A stretch of DNA of 5,638 nucleotides from Clostridia bacterium (lineage in GTDB: Bacteria > Bacillota_A > Clostridia > Christensenellales > Aristaeellaceae): NCBI GenBank assembly GCA_009783365.1, contig WRHG01000129.1, forward strand, positions 1-5,638, given 5' to 3'. The notes below the pieces were generated by a model that made no database searches, was not told the DNA's origin, and worked only from the letters and a program-made list of their open reading frames with translations. The translations under genes were made by a program, and so were the position numbers. Below, in pieces: positions 1-5,638 of the stretch. Within the stretch, counting starts at the first letter, position 1, and every line of letters begins with the position of its first letter.

Positions 1-201
1 CGTACGGCTGGACCCCGTGATTCGAATGGTTTCGCCCGTTGCCTTGAAAAGGGCTTCCTCCACCCTCTGCTGTATGGTCATGGCGTTTCGCTGCCGCTGC
101 CAGCCGCCGTAGGCAGTGCCATCGTAACTCAGGGTGATGAGCACACGGCGGGTCCCCTGCCGCGCGGGCTCCCTGACAATGGGAGGGTAAGCATGGATCA
201 T
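1..201 (-). CDS. truA: tRNA pseudouridine synthase A, N-terminal part (cut by window edge)
   Basis: TruA converts uridines 38-40 in the tRNA anticodon arm to pseudouridine in the cytoplasm. Only the first 67 residues are present. They show the family N-terminus: YDGTAYGGWQRQ at about residues 26-37, TIQQ at 42-45, and GSSRT at 63-67. The window stops directly before the position where the catalytic Asp of the (G/S)RTD motif should be, so catalytic competence cannot be judged. The ATG at 201-199 overlaps the ecfT stop in an ATGA arrangement, which suggests translational coupling. This start gives about 17 extra residues before the usual first strand. A GTG at 144-142, preceded by AGGGGA at 158-153, is a credible alternative that would give a more usual length. 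truA downstream of ecfT is the normal Firmicutes order. Identity is secure; the start is less so. Confidence 0.93.
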   Translation of the reverse strand, partial: MIHAYPPIVREPARQGTRRVLITLSYDGTAYGGWQRQRNAMTIQQRVEEALFKATGETIRITGSSRT

Positions 202-1004
202 GGCAGGAGGATCCCGCCGCCAACCACTAACAGTAAAACCCCTATGGTCATTGCCAGGGCAAGACCGTCCGAATAGGTGTAACGCAGTACCCTGAGCCGG
301 GTGCGGCCCTCCCCGCCGTGATAGCAGCGGGCTTCCATGGCCATCGCCAGATCTCCCGCGTGGCGGAAGGCGCTCACGAAAAGCGGTACAAGCAGAGGCA
401 CCATGGACTTGGCGCGGCGGAGCAGGTTGCCGCTTTCAAAATCCGCGCCGCGGGCAATCTGAGCTTTCATGATCTTGTCCGTTTCCTCAATGAGTGTGGG
501 AATGAACCTGAGAGCAATGGTCATCATCATAGCCAGCTCATGGGCGGGGAAGCGGATCGCCCTGAGGGGTTTCAACAGCATCTCAATACCGTCGCTGAGG
601 GACACCGGGGAGGTAGTGAGGGTCAGCACTGAGGTGCCTGTCACCAAAAAGACCAGCCGCATGCTGAAATGCAGCGCGGTGAAAAAACCCTCTCGGGATA
701 TGCGAAGAATGCCCCACTGGACCCATATCGTGGTTCCGGCGGAAAAAAACAGGTTGAGCACAAAGGTCAGGATCAGTAAAAAACGAAGAGGACGAACGGA
801 TTTGAGGAGCTGTTTCACATGCAGACCCGCCCAGCGGGATGCTAGCACGATGTAGATAAGTGGAAGAACGTACCACAGCGGGCTTGTGACGCAGAAGATG
901 ATGGCGATATAGAGAATCGTTAGAATGATCTTCATACGTGGGTCCAGCCGGTGTACAAGGGTGTTGCCGGGCATGTACTGCCCAAGAGTGATATCCTTCA
1001 GCAT
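198..1004 (-). CDS. ecfT: ECF transporter transmembrane component EcfT
   Basis: EcfT is the membrane scaffold of energy-coupling factor vitamin transporters. It couples ATP hydrolysis by EcfA1/EcfA2 to toppling of the substrate-binding S component. The 268-residue product has the usual family length. It opens with the typical GQYMPGNTLVHRLDPRMK (8-25). Hydrophobic segments follow at about 24-38, 42-56, 72-88, 110-130 and 247-266. The long cytoplasmic coupling region carries the two short Arg motifs that dock on the ATPases: ARG at 184-186 and ARC at 225-227, the latter within EARCYHGGEGRT. I chose the ATG at 1004 because AAGGAGG (1021-1015) lies 10 bases upstream and the family motif begins a few residues in. 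An upstream extension to 1067 has no such support. The start overlaps the ecfA2 stop by 7 bases. Confidence 0.95.
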   Translation of the reverse strand: MLKDITLGQYMPGNTLVHRLDPRMKIILTILYIAIIFCVTSPLWYVLPLIYIVLASRWAGLHVKQLLKSVRPLRFLLILTFVLNLFFSAGTTIWVQWGILRISREGFFTALHFSMRLVFLVTGTSVLTLTTSPVSLSDGIEMLLKPLRAIRFPAHELAMMMTIALRFIPTLIEETDKIMKAQIARGADFESGNLLRRAKSMVPLLVPLFVSAFRHAGDLAMAMEARCYHGGEGRTRLRVLRYTYSDGLALAMTIGVLLLVVGGGILLP

Positions 1005-1975
1005 GAGGTTTCTTCCTCCTTGCCGCCCGCTCCTGCGTTTTGCCCTGACGCGGGTACGTCGCTGCACGCGCGTTTCGCGTGTTTGTCACTCCTGGCCGCG
1101 CTATGCGCTTCCTCCGGTTGAGGCGCGGGCTGGAATATGCGCAGCAAGTGATCGCGCACTTCCGCCAGCGTATAAAGATCAGAGGGCAGGTCAAAACCTT
1201 CGGCTATAAGCGCGTGGGTAAGCTCCGCCGGTTGGGGAACGCCCAGGCCGATGGAACGCAGTTGTTCCTCATGAACAAAGATCTCCCGCGGTGTGCCGGT
1301 CATCACCAGCGAACCTTTGCTCATCACCACCAAACGGGTGGCCATGGACGCGATATCATCCATGTTGTGGCTCACCATGATCACCGTAAGTCCGCCCTGG
1401 GCGTGAAGGGTGCGTATCATGTTCAGGATGCCGCGCCGGCCTGAAGGATCCAGCCCTGCGGCAGGTTCATCCAGGACCAACACCCGGGGATGCATGGCCA
1501 TCACGCCCGCGATGGCCACCTTCCGCATTTGGCCGCCGCTGAGTTCAAATGGAGAACGCTGCCCGATGGCGTCATAATCCAGTTGTACCTGTCGGCAGGC
1601 TTCCCGGACCCGCTCTTCGATGGTTTCCTTGGCAAGCCCCAGATTTTTCGGGCCGAAGGCGATATCTTTTGCAACGGTTTCCTCAAAAAGCTGATGCTCC
1701 GGATATTGAAACACCATGCCAACCTTTTTGCGAAGCTCCAAAAGACTGATCCCCTTTGGGGTTATGTCCAGCCCGTCCACCAGTACCCGGCCCGCCGTTG
1801 GTTTTAATAGGCCGTTGAAATGCTGGATCAAGGTGGTTTTGCCGGACCCCGTATGGCCCAAAATACCTAGGAATTCTCCGTCCTCAACCGTCATGCTGAT
1901 GTCATGTACCGCAACGGCTGAAAAAGGGCTGCCCGGCAGGTATGTATGGTACAGATGCTCTACTTGGATGGGCAT
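998..1975 (-). CDS. ecfA2: ECF transporter ATP-binding subunit EcfA2
   Basis: This is the second ABC ATPase of the ECF module, which pairs with EcfA1 on the cytoplasmic face of EcfT. In the 325 residues the ABC motifs are all present: Walker A GHTGSGKT (40-47), Q-loop Gln90 in MVFQYPEHQLF, signature LSGGQMRK (145-152), Walker B LVLDEP with Asp169 and Glu170, and the H-loop His203. The YLPGSPFSAVAVHDIS segment near residues 12-27 is typical of EcfA2 rather than EcfA1. The last ~45 residues, from about 281, are a charged, Ala-rich tail of low complexity beyond the usual end, and their reading runs into ecfT. The ATG at 1975 overlaps the preceding gene's stop by 16 bases. AAAGGAG at 1996-1990 is a site with rather long (14-base) spacing. 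The frame remains open upstream to 2218, but that part merely shadows the preceding gene. Confidence 0.94.
   Translation of the reverse strand: MPIQVEHLYHTYLPGSPFSAVAVHDISMTVEDGEFLGILGHTGSGKTTLIQHFNGLLKPTAGRVLVDGLDITPKGISLLELRKKVGMVFQYPEHQLFEETVAKDIAFGPKNLGLAKETIEERVREACRQVQLDYDAIGQRSPFELSGGQMRKVAIAGVMAMHPRVLVLDEPAAGLDPSGRRGILNMIRTLHAQGGLTVIMVSHNMDDIASMATRLVVMSKGSLVMTGTPREIFVHEEQLRSIGLGVPQPAELTHALIAEGFDLPSDLYTLAEVRDHLLRIFQPAPQPEEAHSAARSDKHAKRACSDVPASGQNAGAGGKEEETSC
1015..1021 (-). promoter_or_regulatory. Ribosome binding site of ecfT
   Basis: Reading on the minus strand this is AAGGAGG, 10 bases before the ATG at 1004 and inside the end of ecfA2. It decides the ecfT start in favour of 1004 over the longer open frame that begins at 1067. 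Its strength suggests independent initiation as well as coupling to ecfA2. Confidence 0.8.
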
Positions 1976-3294
1976 TGCGCGACTTTCAGCTCCTTTACCA
2001 TATCCGCCACGGTCAATATACCGCCGGGCAGAGGCAGGCCAGCCTCCTGCAACTCTGCCGCCAGTTCCGCCATTGGCGGCACATCCAGTCCGAGGGTTTT
2101 GATTGTTCCCACCTGGGAAAAAACCTCCCCGGGGGTTCCGTCCATGGCTATCGAACCTTCGTGAAGCACAATCACCCGGTCCGCAAGGGCGGCTTCTTCC
2201 ATAAAATGAGTGATCCACACCACAGTGATTCCCTTACTGCGGTTAAGCCTCCGTACTGTGGACAGCACTTCGGACCGGCCGGATGGATCCAGCATAGCGG
2301 TGGCTTCGTCAAGGATCATTACATCCGGCTCCATCACCAGTACGCCTGCCACGGCAACCCGCTGCTTTTGTCCGCCGCTGAGCATGTGGGGCGCGGCGGC
2401 GGAAAACTCCGTCATTCGAACAGCCTCCAGCGCCGCGTCGATGCGAGGGATCATTTCCGGCTGCGGGACGCCAAGGTTCTCCAGGCCAAAGGCAACGTCC
2501 TCCCGCACCACAGTAGCTACGATTTGGTTATCCGGGTTTTGGAAGACCATGCCCGCATGGCTGCGAACTTCCCAGAGACGCGCTTCCTCGGCGGTGTCCA
2601 TCCCGCAGATGAGCACATGGCCTTCGGTAGGCAGATAGAGCGCGTTCATCAGTTTTGCCAGGGTGCTTTTACCGGAGCCGTTGCGCCCGAGCACAACCAC
2701 GAAAGAGCCCTTTGGGATAGATAGGGATACCTGGCGCACGGCGGGAATGCCATCCGCCTCATAGTGATAGCTGGCGCGCGATGTTTCTACAGGATTCTGA
2801 ACGGGCGGGCTGACAGGGACTCCTTGGTCCGCGAAAGGCGCTGCGTCGCGGAACAGTTTATCGCCTTCCGGCGCCTGGGCCCAGTTCATCGCGGCCGCCC
2901 GATCCTTGCCAAGCTGCTCTTGCAGGGCGCTCAGGGAGGGAAACTGTTGTTCGGGCCGCAGGTATTGCATGTAATGCAAAGTGAGCCTATGGCCATATAG
3001 ATCATCGCCCGTATAGCCAAGCAAATGAGCTTCAATAGCGGGACGTCCCTCCGGGGCGGTGGGGTGGCGACCTTGGTTGATGATCGCAATGTAAGGCTCA
3101 TTCTCCTCATCTACCCATACGGATGCGATGTAAACGCCATCCCGGGGCATATGGGAAGTATCAGGCGTATAGGCGATGTTGGCAGTGGGAAAGCCAAGCC
3201 GGACGCCCAAACGCTTGCCCTGAACCACTTGGCCTATAACCGTGAAAAGCGGCTGACCCGTAGAAACCCCTTCTTTCCGGCGCGCCCCGGGCAA
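1960..3294 (-). CDS. ecfA1: Fusion of riboflavin kinase domain with ECF ATPase EcfA1
   Basis: The 444-residue protein has two recognisable parts. Residues ~18-135 match the RFK half of bacterial RibF: GQVVQGKRLGVRLGFPTANI (21-40, PTAN at 36-39), DGVY (52-55), NQGRHPT (73-79), the Glu88 expected at the active site in IEAHLL, and DLYGHRL...YLRPEQ. It would make FMN from riboflavin and ATP. No FAD-synthetase domain precedes it. After a Pro/Ala-rich linker (~138-173) comes a full EcfA1: Walker A GRNGSGKS (203-210), Q-loop Gln252, LSGGQKQR (305-312), Walker B ILDEAT with Asp329/Glu330, and H-loop His363. The linker contains no ATG, GTG or TTG that could start a separate EcfA1, except an ATG at 2889-2887 (Met136) with only a poor ribosome site. 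The start is a TTG at 3294. Three in-frame stops lie just upstream and no Shine-Dalgarno is visible, so the exact start is uncertain. The gene is first in its operon, which has its own promoter. Confidence 0.93.
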   Translation of the reverse strand: MPGARRKEGVSTGQPLFTVIGQVVQGKRLGVRLGFPTANIAYTPDTSHMPRDGVYIASVWVDEENEPYIAIINQGRHPTAPEGRPAIEAHLLGYTGDDLYGHRLTLHYMQYLRPEQQFPSLSALQEQLGKDRAAAMNWAQAPEGDKLFRDAAPFADQGVPVSPPVQNPVETSRASYHYEADGIPAVRQVSLSIPKGSFVVVLGRNGSGKSTLAKLMNALYLPTEGHVLICGMDTAEEARLWEVRSHAGMVFQNPDNQIVATVVREDVAFGLENLGVPQPEMIPRIDAALEAVRMTEFSAAAPHMLSGGQKQRVAVAGVLVMEPDVMILDEATAMLDPSGRSEVLSTVRRLNRSKGITVVWITHFMEEAALADRVIVLHEGSIAMDGTPGEVFSQVGTIKTLGLDVPPMAELAAELQEAGLPLPGGILTVADMVKELKVAQCPSK

Positions 3295-3326
3295 TGATGT
3301 ATTGCCGGAGCGGGAGCACCGTCATT

Positions 3327-3356
3327 ATTATACTGCATCTGGAAATAGCCCGTCAA
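3327..3356 (-). promoter_or_regulatory. Sigma-A-type promoter for the RFK-ecfA1-ecfA2-ecfT-truA operon
   Basis: On the minus strand, TTGACG (3356-3351) and a perfect TATAAT (3332-3327) are separated by 18 bases. Transcription should begin near 3320. That leaves a leader of only about 26 bases before the TTG at 3294, too short for an FMN riboswitch, and I see no riboswitch-like sequence. The promoter shows that this ECF operon is transcribed on its own and not as a continuation of an rpoA-rplQ unit. Confidence 0.75.
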
Positions 3357-3388
3357 ATGAACCGGATATGGAGCGCTGTCAGGGGCTA

Positions 3389-3401
3389 TTGTCATTGACA
3401 A
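3389..3401. repeat. Inverted repeat over the -35 box (candidate operator)
   Basis: TTGTCA-T-TGACAA is a perfect palindrome with 6-base arms and a 1-base centre. The right arm is part of the -35 element of the rightward promoter. A protein bound here would contact the -35 region directly. It may also simply be a chance palindrome created by the TTGACA box, since half of it is promoter consensus. The regulator is not visible in the window. Confidence 0.45.
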
Positions 3402-3423
3402 ACAAGGACAAACATATTATGAT
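3395..3423 (+). promoter_or_regulatory. Sigma-A-type promoter for the sugar isomerase/oxidoreductase genes
   Basis: TTGACA (3395-3400) and TATGAT (3418-3423) are separated by 17 bases, so the -35 box is a perfect match and the -10 a good one. The transcription start should fall near 3430, giving a leader of about 60 bases before the ATG at 3493. The promoter overlaps two inverted repeats and a direct repeat, which suggests regulation. It is divergent from the ECF operon promoter, with the two -35 boxes about 38 bases apart. Confidence 0.78.
3397..3414 (+). repeat. Direct repeat in the promoter spacer
   Basis: GACAAACA occurs at 3397-3404 and again, identically, at 3407-3414. The copies are offset by 10 bases, about one helical turn, so they face the same side of the DNA. 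They fill most of the spacer between the -35 and -10 boxes. This spacing is compatible with tandem binding of a regulator, but that is inference. Confidence 0.45.
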
Positions 3424-3433
3424 CGCATCATAA
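3417..3433. repeat. Inverted repeat over the -10 box (candidate operator)
   Basis: TTATGAT-CGC-ATCATAA is a perfect palindrome with 7-base arms and a 3-base centre. With one mismatch it extends two more bases on each side. The left arm contains the -10 hexamer and the right arm covers the predicted transcription start. This is the typical place for a repressor site in a carbohydrate-use operon. Its centre lies 30 bases from that of the upstream palindrome, about three helical turns. Confidence 0.6.
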
Positions 3434-3492
3434 CATTTGGCGTGTAGCGTTGATGGCGTTACGAAAAAGAGGATTGAGGAGGCGGTTTCTCC

Positions 3493-4404
3493 ATGAAACT
3501 TGGATTTGTGAGCGCGATACTGGCGGAGTATTCCTTTGAGCAGGTTGTCGATTTCGCTTCCGAGTATGGAATCGCCTGTGTTGAGATGATGAGCTGGCCG
3601 CGGGGTAAATCCGAAAGGCGGTATGCGGGTGTAACGCACATCGACGCCGAAACGATGGATGAAGGAAAGGCTGAGTATATCAACGAGTATTTAGCGAAAA
3701 GGAACGTTTCCATTTCGGGTATTGGATATTACCCAAACCCGCTTGACGCGAATCTTGAACAGCGAACACTTTGTATCGAGCATATAAAAAAATGCATCAA
3801 AACAGCCAAAACGTTGGGACTCTCCACCATGAACACGTTTATCGGCAGAGATCCGCTGAGTTCGATATCCGACAGTATGAAGCAGTTTCAAAAAGTTTGG
3901 CCGGATATCGTGAAATTCGCGGAAGATTATAATGTCAGAATCGGTATTGAGAATTGTCCGATGTATTTTAGGGACGAATGGCCGGGCGGAAAAAACCTGG
4001 CGGCGTCGCCAAGTATCTGGCGCGAGATGTTTTCGACGATAGAGAGTGATTGTTTCGGCTTGAATTACGATCCGTCGCATCTCGTTTGGCAAAGGATGGA
4101 CTATTTGAAGCCGATCTATGAATTCAAGGAGAAACTGTTTCATTTCCATATAAAAGACGCAAAGCTATTTCAAGATCGCTACGATGACGCCGGCATTTTT
4201 GCCGCGCCGCTGGATTACCATGCGCCTAAGTTGCCGGGGCTTGGCGATATCGACTGGGGAAAAACCGTATCGGCGCTCAAGGACGTCGGCTATGACGGCG
4301 CCATGGTTATGGAGATTGAGGATCGCGCGTTTGAGAATACGCTGGAGGACAAGCTCAAGGCGATCCGTTTGTCCAAACAGTTTATGAACCAGTATATACT
4401 TTGA
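3493..4404 (+). CDS. Sugar (phosphate) isomerase/epimerase, xylose-isomerase-like TIM barrel
   Basis: The product has 303 residues, normal for this family of cytoplasmic metal-dependent TIM-barrel enzymes (AP-endonuclease-2 / xylose isomerase-like fold). These isomerise or epimerise sugars, keto-sugars or cyclitols. Likely metal ligands sit at the expected strand ends: Glu153 in GIENCPM, Asp193 with His196 in NYDPSHLVWQ, His219 in FHFHIKDAK, and Glu274 in VMEIEDR. The N-terminal MKLGFVSAIL is a typical first strand without a signal peptide. The ATG at 3493 is preceded by AGGAGG (3477-3482) with 10-base spacing. A strong promoter lies upstream and a Gfo/Idh/MocA oxidoreductase downstream, which points to sugar or inositol-type catabolism. 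The substrate is unknown. IolE-like dehydratase, IolH-like and 3-keto-glycoside-processing enzymes share this fold, so no symbol is given. Its codons look more A+T-rich than those of the ECF operon. Confidence 0.88.
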   Translation: MKLGFVSAILAEYSFEQVVDFASEYGIACVEMMSWPRGKSERRYAGVTHIDAETMDEGKAEYINEYLAKRNVSISGIGYYPNPLDANLEQRTLCIEHIKKCIKTAKTLGLSTMNTFIGRDPLSSISDSMKQFQKVWPDIVKFAEDYNVRIGIENCPMYFRDEWPGGKNLAASPSIWREMFSTIESDCFGLNYDPSHLVWQRMDYLKPIYEFKEKLFHFHIKDAKLFQDRYDDAGIFAAPLDYHAPKLPGLGDIDWGKTVSALKDVGYDGAMVMEIEDRAFENTLEDKLKAIRLSKQFMNQYIL

Positions 4405-4539
4405 TTTGTGGGATACGATGCCCTCTATATAGCGGCGCCGGGTTATTGCGCGCGCAACGCGGCCTCTTCTGGTTTTCAGGAACTCGTCTGGATTATTGGC
4501 CGGAGGCACGGCCTGTTGGATCAATAGGAGGATGGATAC
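4405..4539. other. Gap between the two sugar genes
   Basis: This 135-base spacer holds no convincing gene. It contains a 12-base self-complementary stretch TTGCGCGCGCAA (4446-4457) and a small hairpin GGCCG-gaggca-CGGCC near 4500. Neither is followed by a T-run, so I do not call a terminator. The isomerase frame stays open for about 41 codons after its TGA, but the peptide resembles nothing I know. The two genes are probably cotranscribed, and the structured spacer may affect RNA processing or relative expression. Confidence 0.5.
4526..4531 (+). promoter_or_regulatory. Ribosome binding site that fixes the GTG start
   Basis: AGGAGG ends 8 bases before the GTG at 4540. An ATG at 4532 is too close to it and meets a stop after three codons, so the GTG is the supported start of the oxidoreductase. 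Confidence 0.85.
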
Positions 4540-5638
4540 GTGAGAAAAGTAAAGGTTGGCGTCATTGGTACGGGCTTCATCGGTCCCGCGCATATCGAGG
4601 CAATGCGCAGGCTGGGTTATGTGGAAGTGGTTGCACTGGCGGACATCAACGAAGAAGACGCGAGAAAAAAGGCGGATGCGCTGAACATTGGAACCGCTTA
4701 CGGGGACTACAAACGATTGCTGTCGGATCCGGAAATCGAGGTTGTACATATCTGCACGCCGAATAGCTTGCACTATCCGATGTCGAAGGAAGCTCTGCTC
4801 GCCGGCAAGCATGTGGTATGTGAGAAACCTCTGGCGATGGATAGCGCACAGGCGAAAGACCTGATCAAAGTCGCCCGTGAAAAAGGACTGGTCAACGGGG
4901 TGCACTTCAACATCCGGTTTTATCCGCTGATCCATCATATGCGGGAGATGGTCCTAAACGGGGATTTGGGTACCATATTCGCGGTAAACGGCTCATATCA
5001 ACAGGATTGGCTGTTTTTGGATACGGATTACAACTGGCGTTTGGAGCCGGAATTCAGCGGTGATTCACGGGCTGTGGCGGATATCGGCTCGCACTGGTTT
5101 GATTCCATCGAATTTATAACCGGTATTAAAGTGAATAAAGTGTTTGCTGATTTTGCTACATTTCACCCGATTCGTAAAAAGCCCCTTCGGCAGATTGAGA
5201 CATACTCCGGTAAGATGCTAACTCCCGAAGATTATCAGGACGTGGCGATCCACACCGAGGATTACGCGACCGTGCTATTACGCTTCAATAACGGCGCTCA
5301 TGGATCCCTGACCGTCAACCAGGTGGCGGCGGGGCGCAAGAACCGCCTCTATTTTGAGATATACGGGAGCAAGGCGTCGGTCGCGTATAATACCGAGACG
5401 CCGAACGAGGTTTGGATCGGTTATCGTCACAAGAGCAATGAAATTTTGCTGCGCGATCCGTCGCTGCTTTACGGCCAGGCGCGCGACGTTGTTACGTTTC
5501 CGGGAGGGCATAATGAGGGATTCCCGGATACATCAAAGCAATTCTTCGGCAAGCTTTATCGTTATATCGCGGAAGATGGCTATAAAAAGAGCGATGTGCC
5601 GGAGTTTCCGACGTTTGAAGCCGGACTGCGCGAGCTTG
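4540..5638 (+). CDS. Gfo/Idh/MocA-family NAD(P)-dependent oxidoreductase (3' end cut off)
   Basis: The frame is open for 366 codons to the window edge, with no stop. The N-terminal Rossmann fold has the dinucleotide motif GTGFIG (10-15), Asp35 at the end of the second strand (LADIN), CTPN (72-75) and the family hallmark EKP (95-97) with the catalytic Lys96. The second domain has the DIGSHWFD motif (181-188), with Asp181 and His185 in the catalytic positions. Late in the protein, [14 protein letters not shown] is typical of the sugar-dehydrogenase members. Usual length is roughly 370-390 residues, so only a short C-terminal piece is missing. It should oxidise a hydroxyl of a sugar, glycoside or inositol in the cytoplasm using NAD(P). 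No Tat or Sec signal is seen. The start is a GTG fixed by AGGAGG at 4526-4531. Pairing with the isomerase/epimerase upstream suggests an oxidise-then-isomerise step. The substrate is not predictable from these residues. Confidence 0.93.
   Translation, partial: MRKVKVGVIGTGFIGPAHIEAMRRLGYVEVVALADINEEDARKKADALNIGTAYGDYKRLLSDPEIEVVHICTPNSLHYPMSKEALLAGKHVVCEKPLAMDSAQAKDLIKVAREKGLVNGVHFNIRFYPLIHHMREMVLNGDLGTIFAVNGSYQQDWLFLDTDYNWRLEPEFSGDSRAVADIGSHWFDSIEFITGIKVNKVFADFATFHPIRKKPLRQIETYSGKMLTPEDYQDVAIHTEDYATVLLRFNNGAHGSLTVNQVAAGRKNRLYFEIYGSKASVAYNTETPNEVWIGYRHKSNEILLRDPSLLYGQARDVVTFPGGHNEGFPDTSKQFFGKLYRYIAEDGYKKSDVPEFPTFEAGLREL

Noticed and set aside
324..338. Second EcfT coupling motif reads ARC instead of ARG
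   Set aside because: EARCY followed by GG.GRT is, from my knowledge of the family, a common form in Firmicutes EcfT, so it is not a defect.
225..2102. Several plus-strand open frames of 60-260 codons across the ECF operon
   Set aside because: They are antisense shadows of ecfT, ecfA2 and ecfA1, caused by the high GC content. Their products show no domain and have no ribosome sites.
1976..2218. N-terminal extension of EcfA2 up to 2218
   Set aside because: The extra ~80 residues are the end of ecfA1 read in another frame. The family N-terminus begins at the ATG at 1975.
3295..3325. FMN riboswitch in front of the riboflavin kinase fusion
   Set aside because: The predicted leader is only about 26 bases long and lacks the conserved RFN-type elements.
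4401..4431. A separate promoter (TTGATT ... TATATA) before the oxidoreductase
   Set aside because: The spacing is 19 bases and the -35 match is poor. Cotranscription from 3395-3423 is simpler.
4446..4510. Rho-independent terminator between isomerase and oxidoreductase
   Set aside because: Two short GC-rich self-complementary stretches exist, but neither has a following T-run, and the next gene reads in the same direction.
3379..4938. Minus-strand open frames opposite the isomerase and oxidoreductase
   Set aside because: The plus-strand frames carry clear motifs and ribosome sites. The antisense products are rich in Arg and His and match nothing recognisable.

Overview
The window looks like part of a Gram-positive, Firmicutes-type (probably clostridial) chromosome of intermediate GC content. 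The reasons are near-consensus sigma-A promoters, strong AGGAGG-type ribosome binding sites, and the gene order ecfA1-ecfA2-ecfT-truA, which in Firmicutes usually follows rpoA-rplQ. A genus cannot be named from this sequence alone.

Minus strand, 3294 down to 1: a tightly packed operon encodes the energising module of a group II ECF vitamin transporter, followed by the start of the tRNA pseudouridine synthase truA. The genes overlap by 16, 7 and 4 bases. The first gene is unusual. Its N-terminal ~135 residues form a riboflavin kinase (RFK) domain with the PTAN motif and an apparently intact active-site Glu. This is joined in one continuous frame to a complete EcfA1 ATPase, with no FAD-synthetase domain. 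The ECF module powers uptake of vitamins, including riboflavin through RibU, and riboflavin kinase traps riboflavin as FMN, so the fusion suggests a physical link between uptake and phosphorylation. No substrate-binding S component lies in the window.

Intergenic region, 3295-3492: a compact divergent control region. One promoter (TTGACG-18-TATAAT) reads left into the ECF operon. The other (TTGACA-17-TATGAT) reads right into sugar genes. The right promoter carries a perfect inverted repeat over its -35 box, a second over its -10 box, and a direct repeat one helical turn apart in its spacer. This is a good candidate for a repressor or activator site.

Plus strand, 3493-5638: a xylose-isomerase-like TIM-barrel sugar isomerase/epimerase, then, after a 135-base gap, a Gfo/Idh/MocA-family NAD(P)-dependent oxidoreductase that starts with GTG and runs off the right edge. 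The pair is typical of carbohydrate or cyclitol catabolism in which a sugar is oxidised to a keto intermediate and then isomerised or epimerised. The substrate cannot be read from the sequence. Both window edges cut genes: truA ends just before its catalytic Asp, and the oxidoreductase probably lacks only its last few dozen residues.
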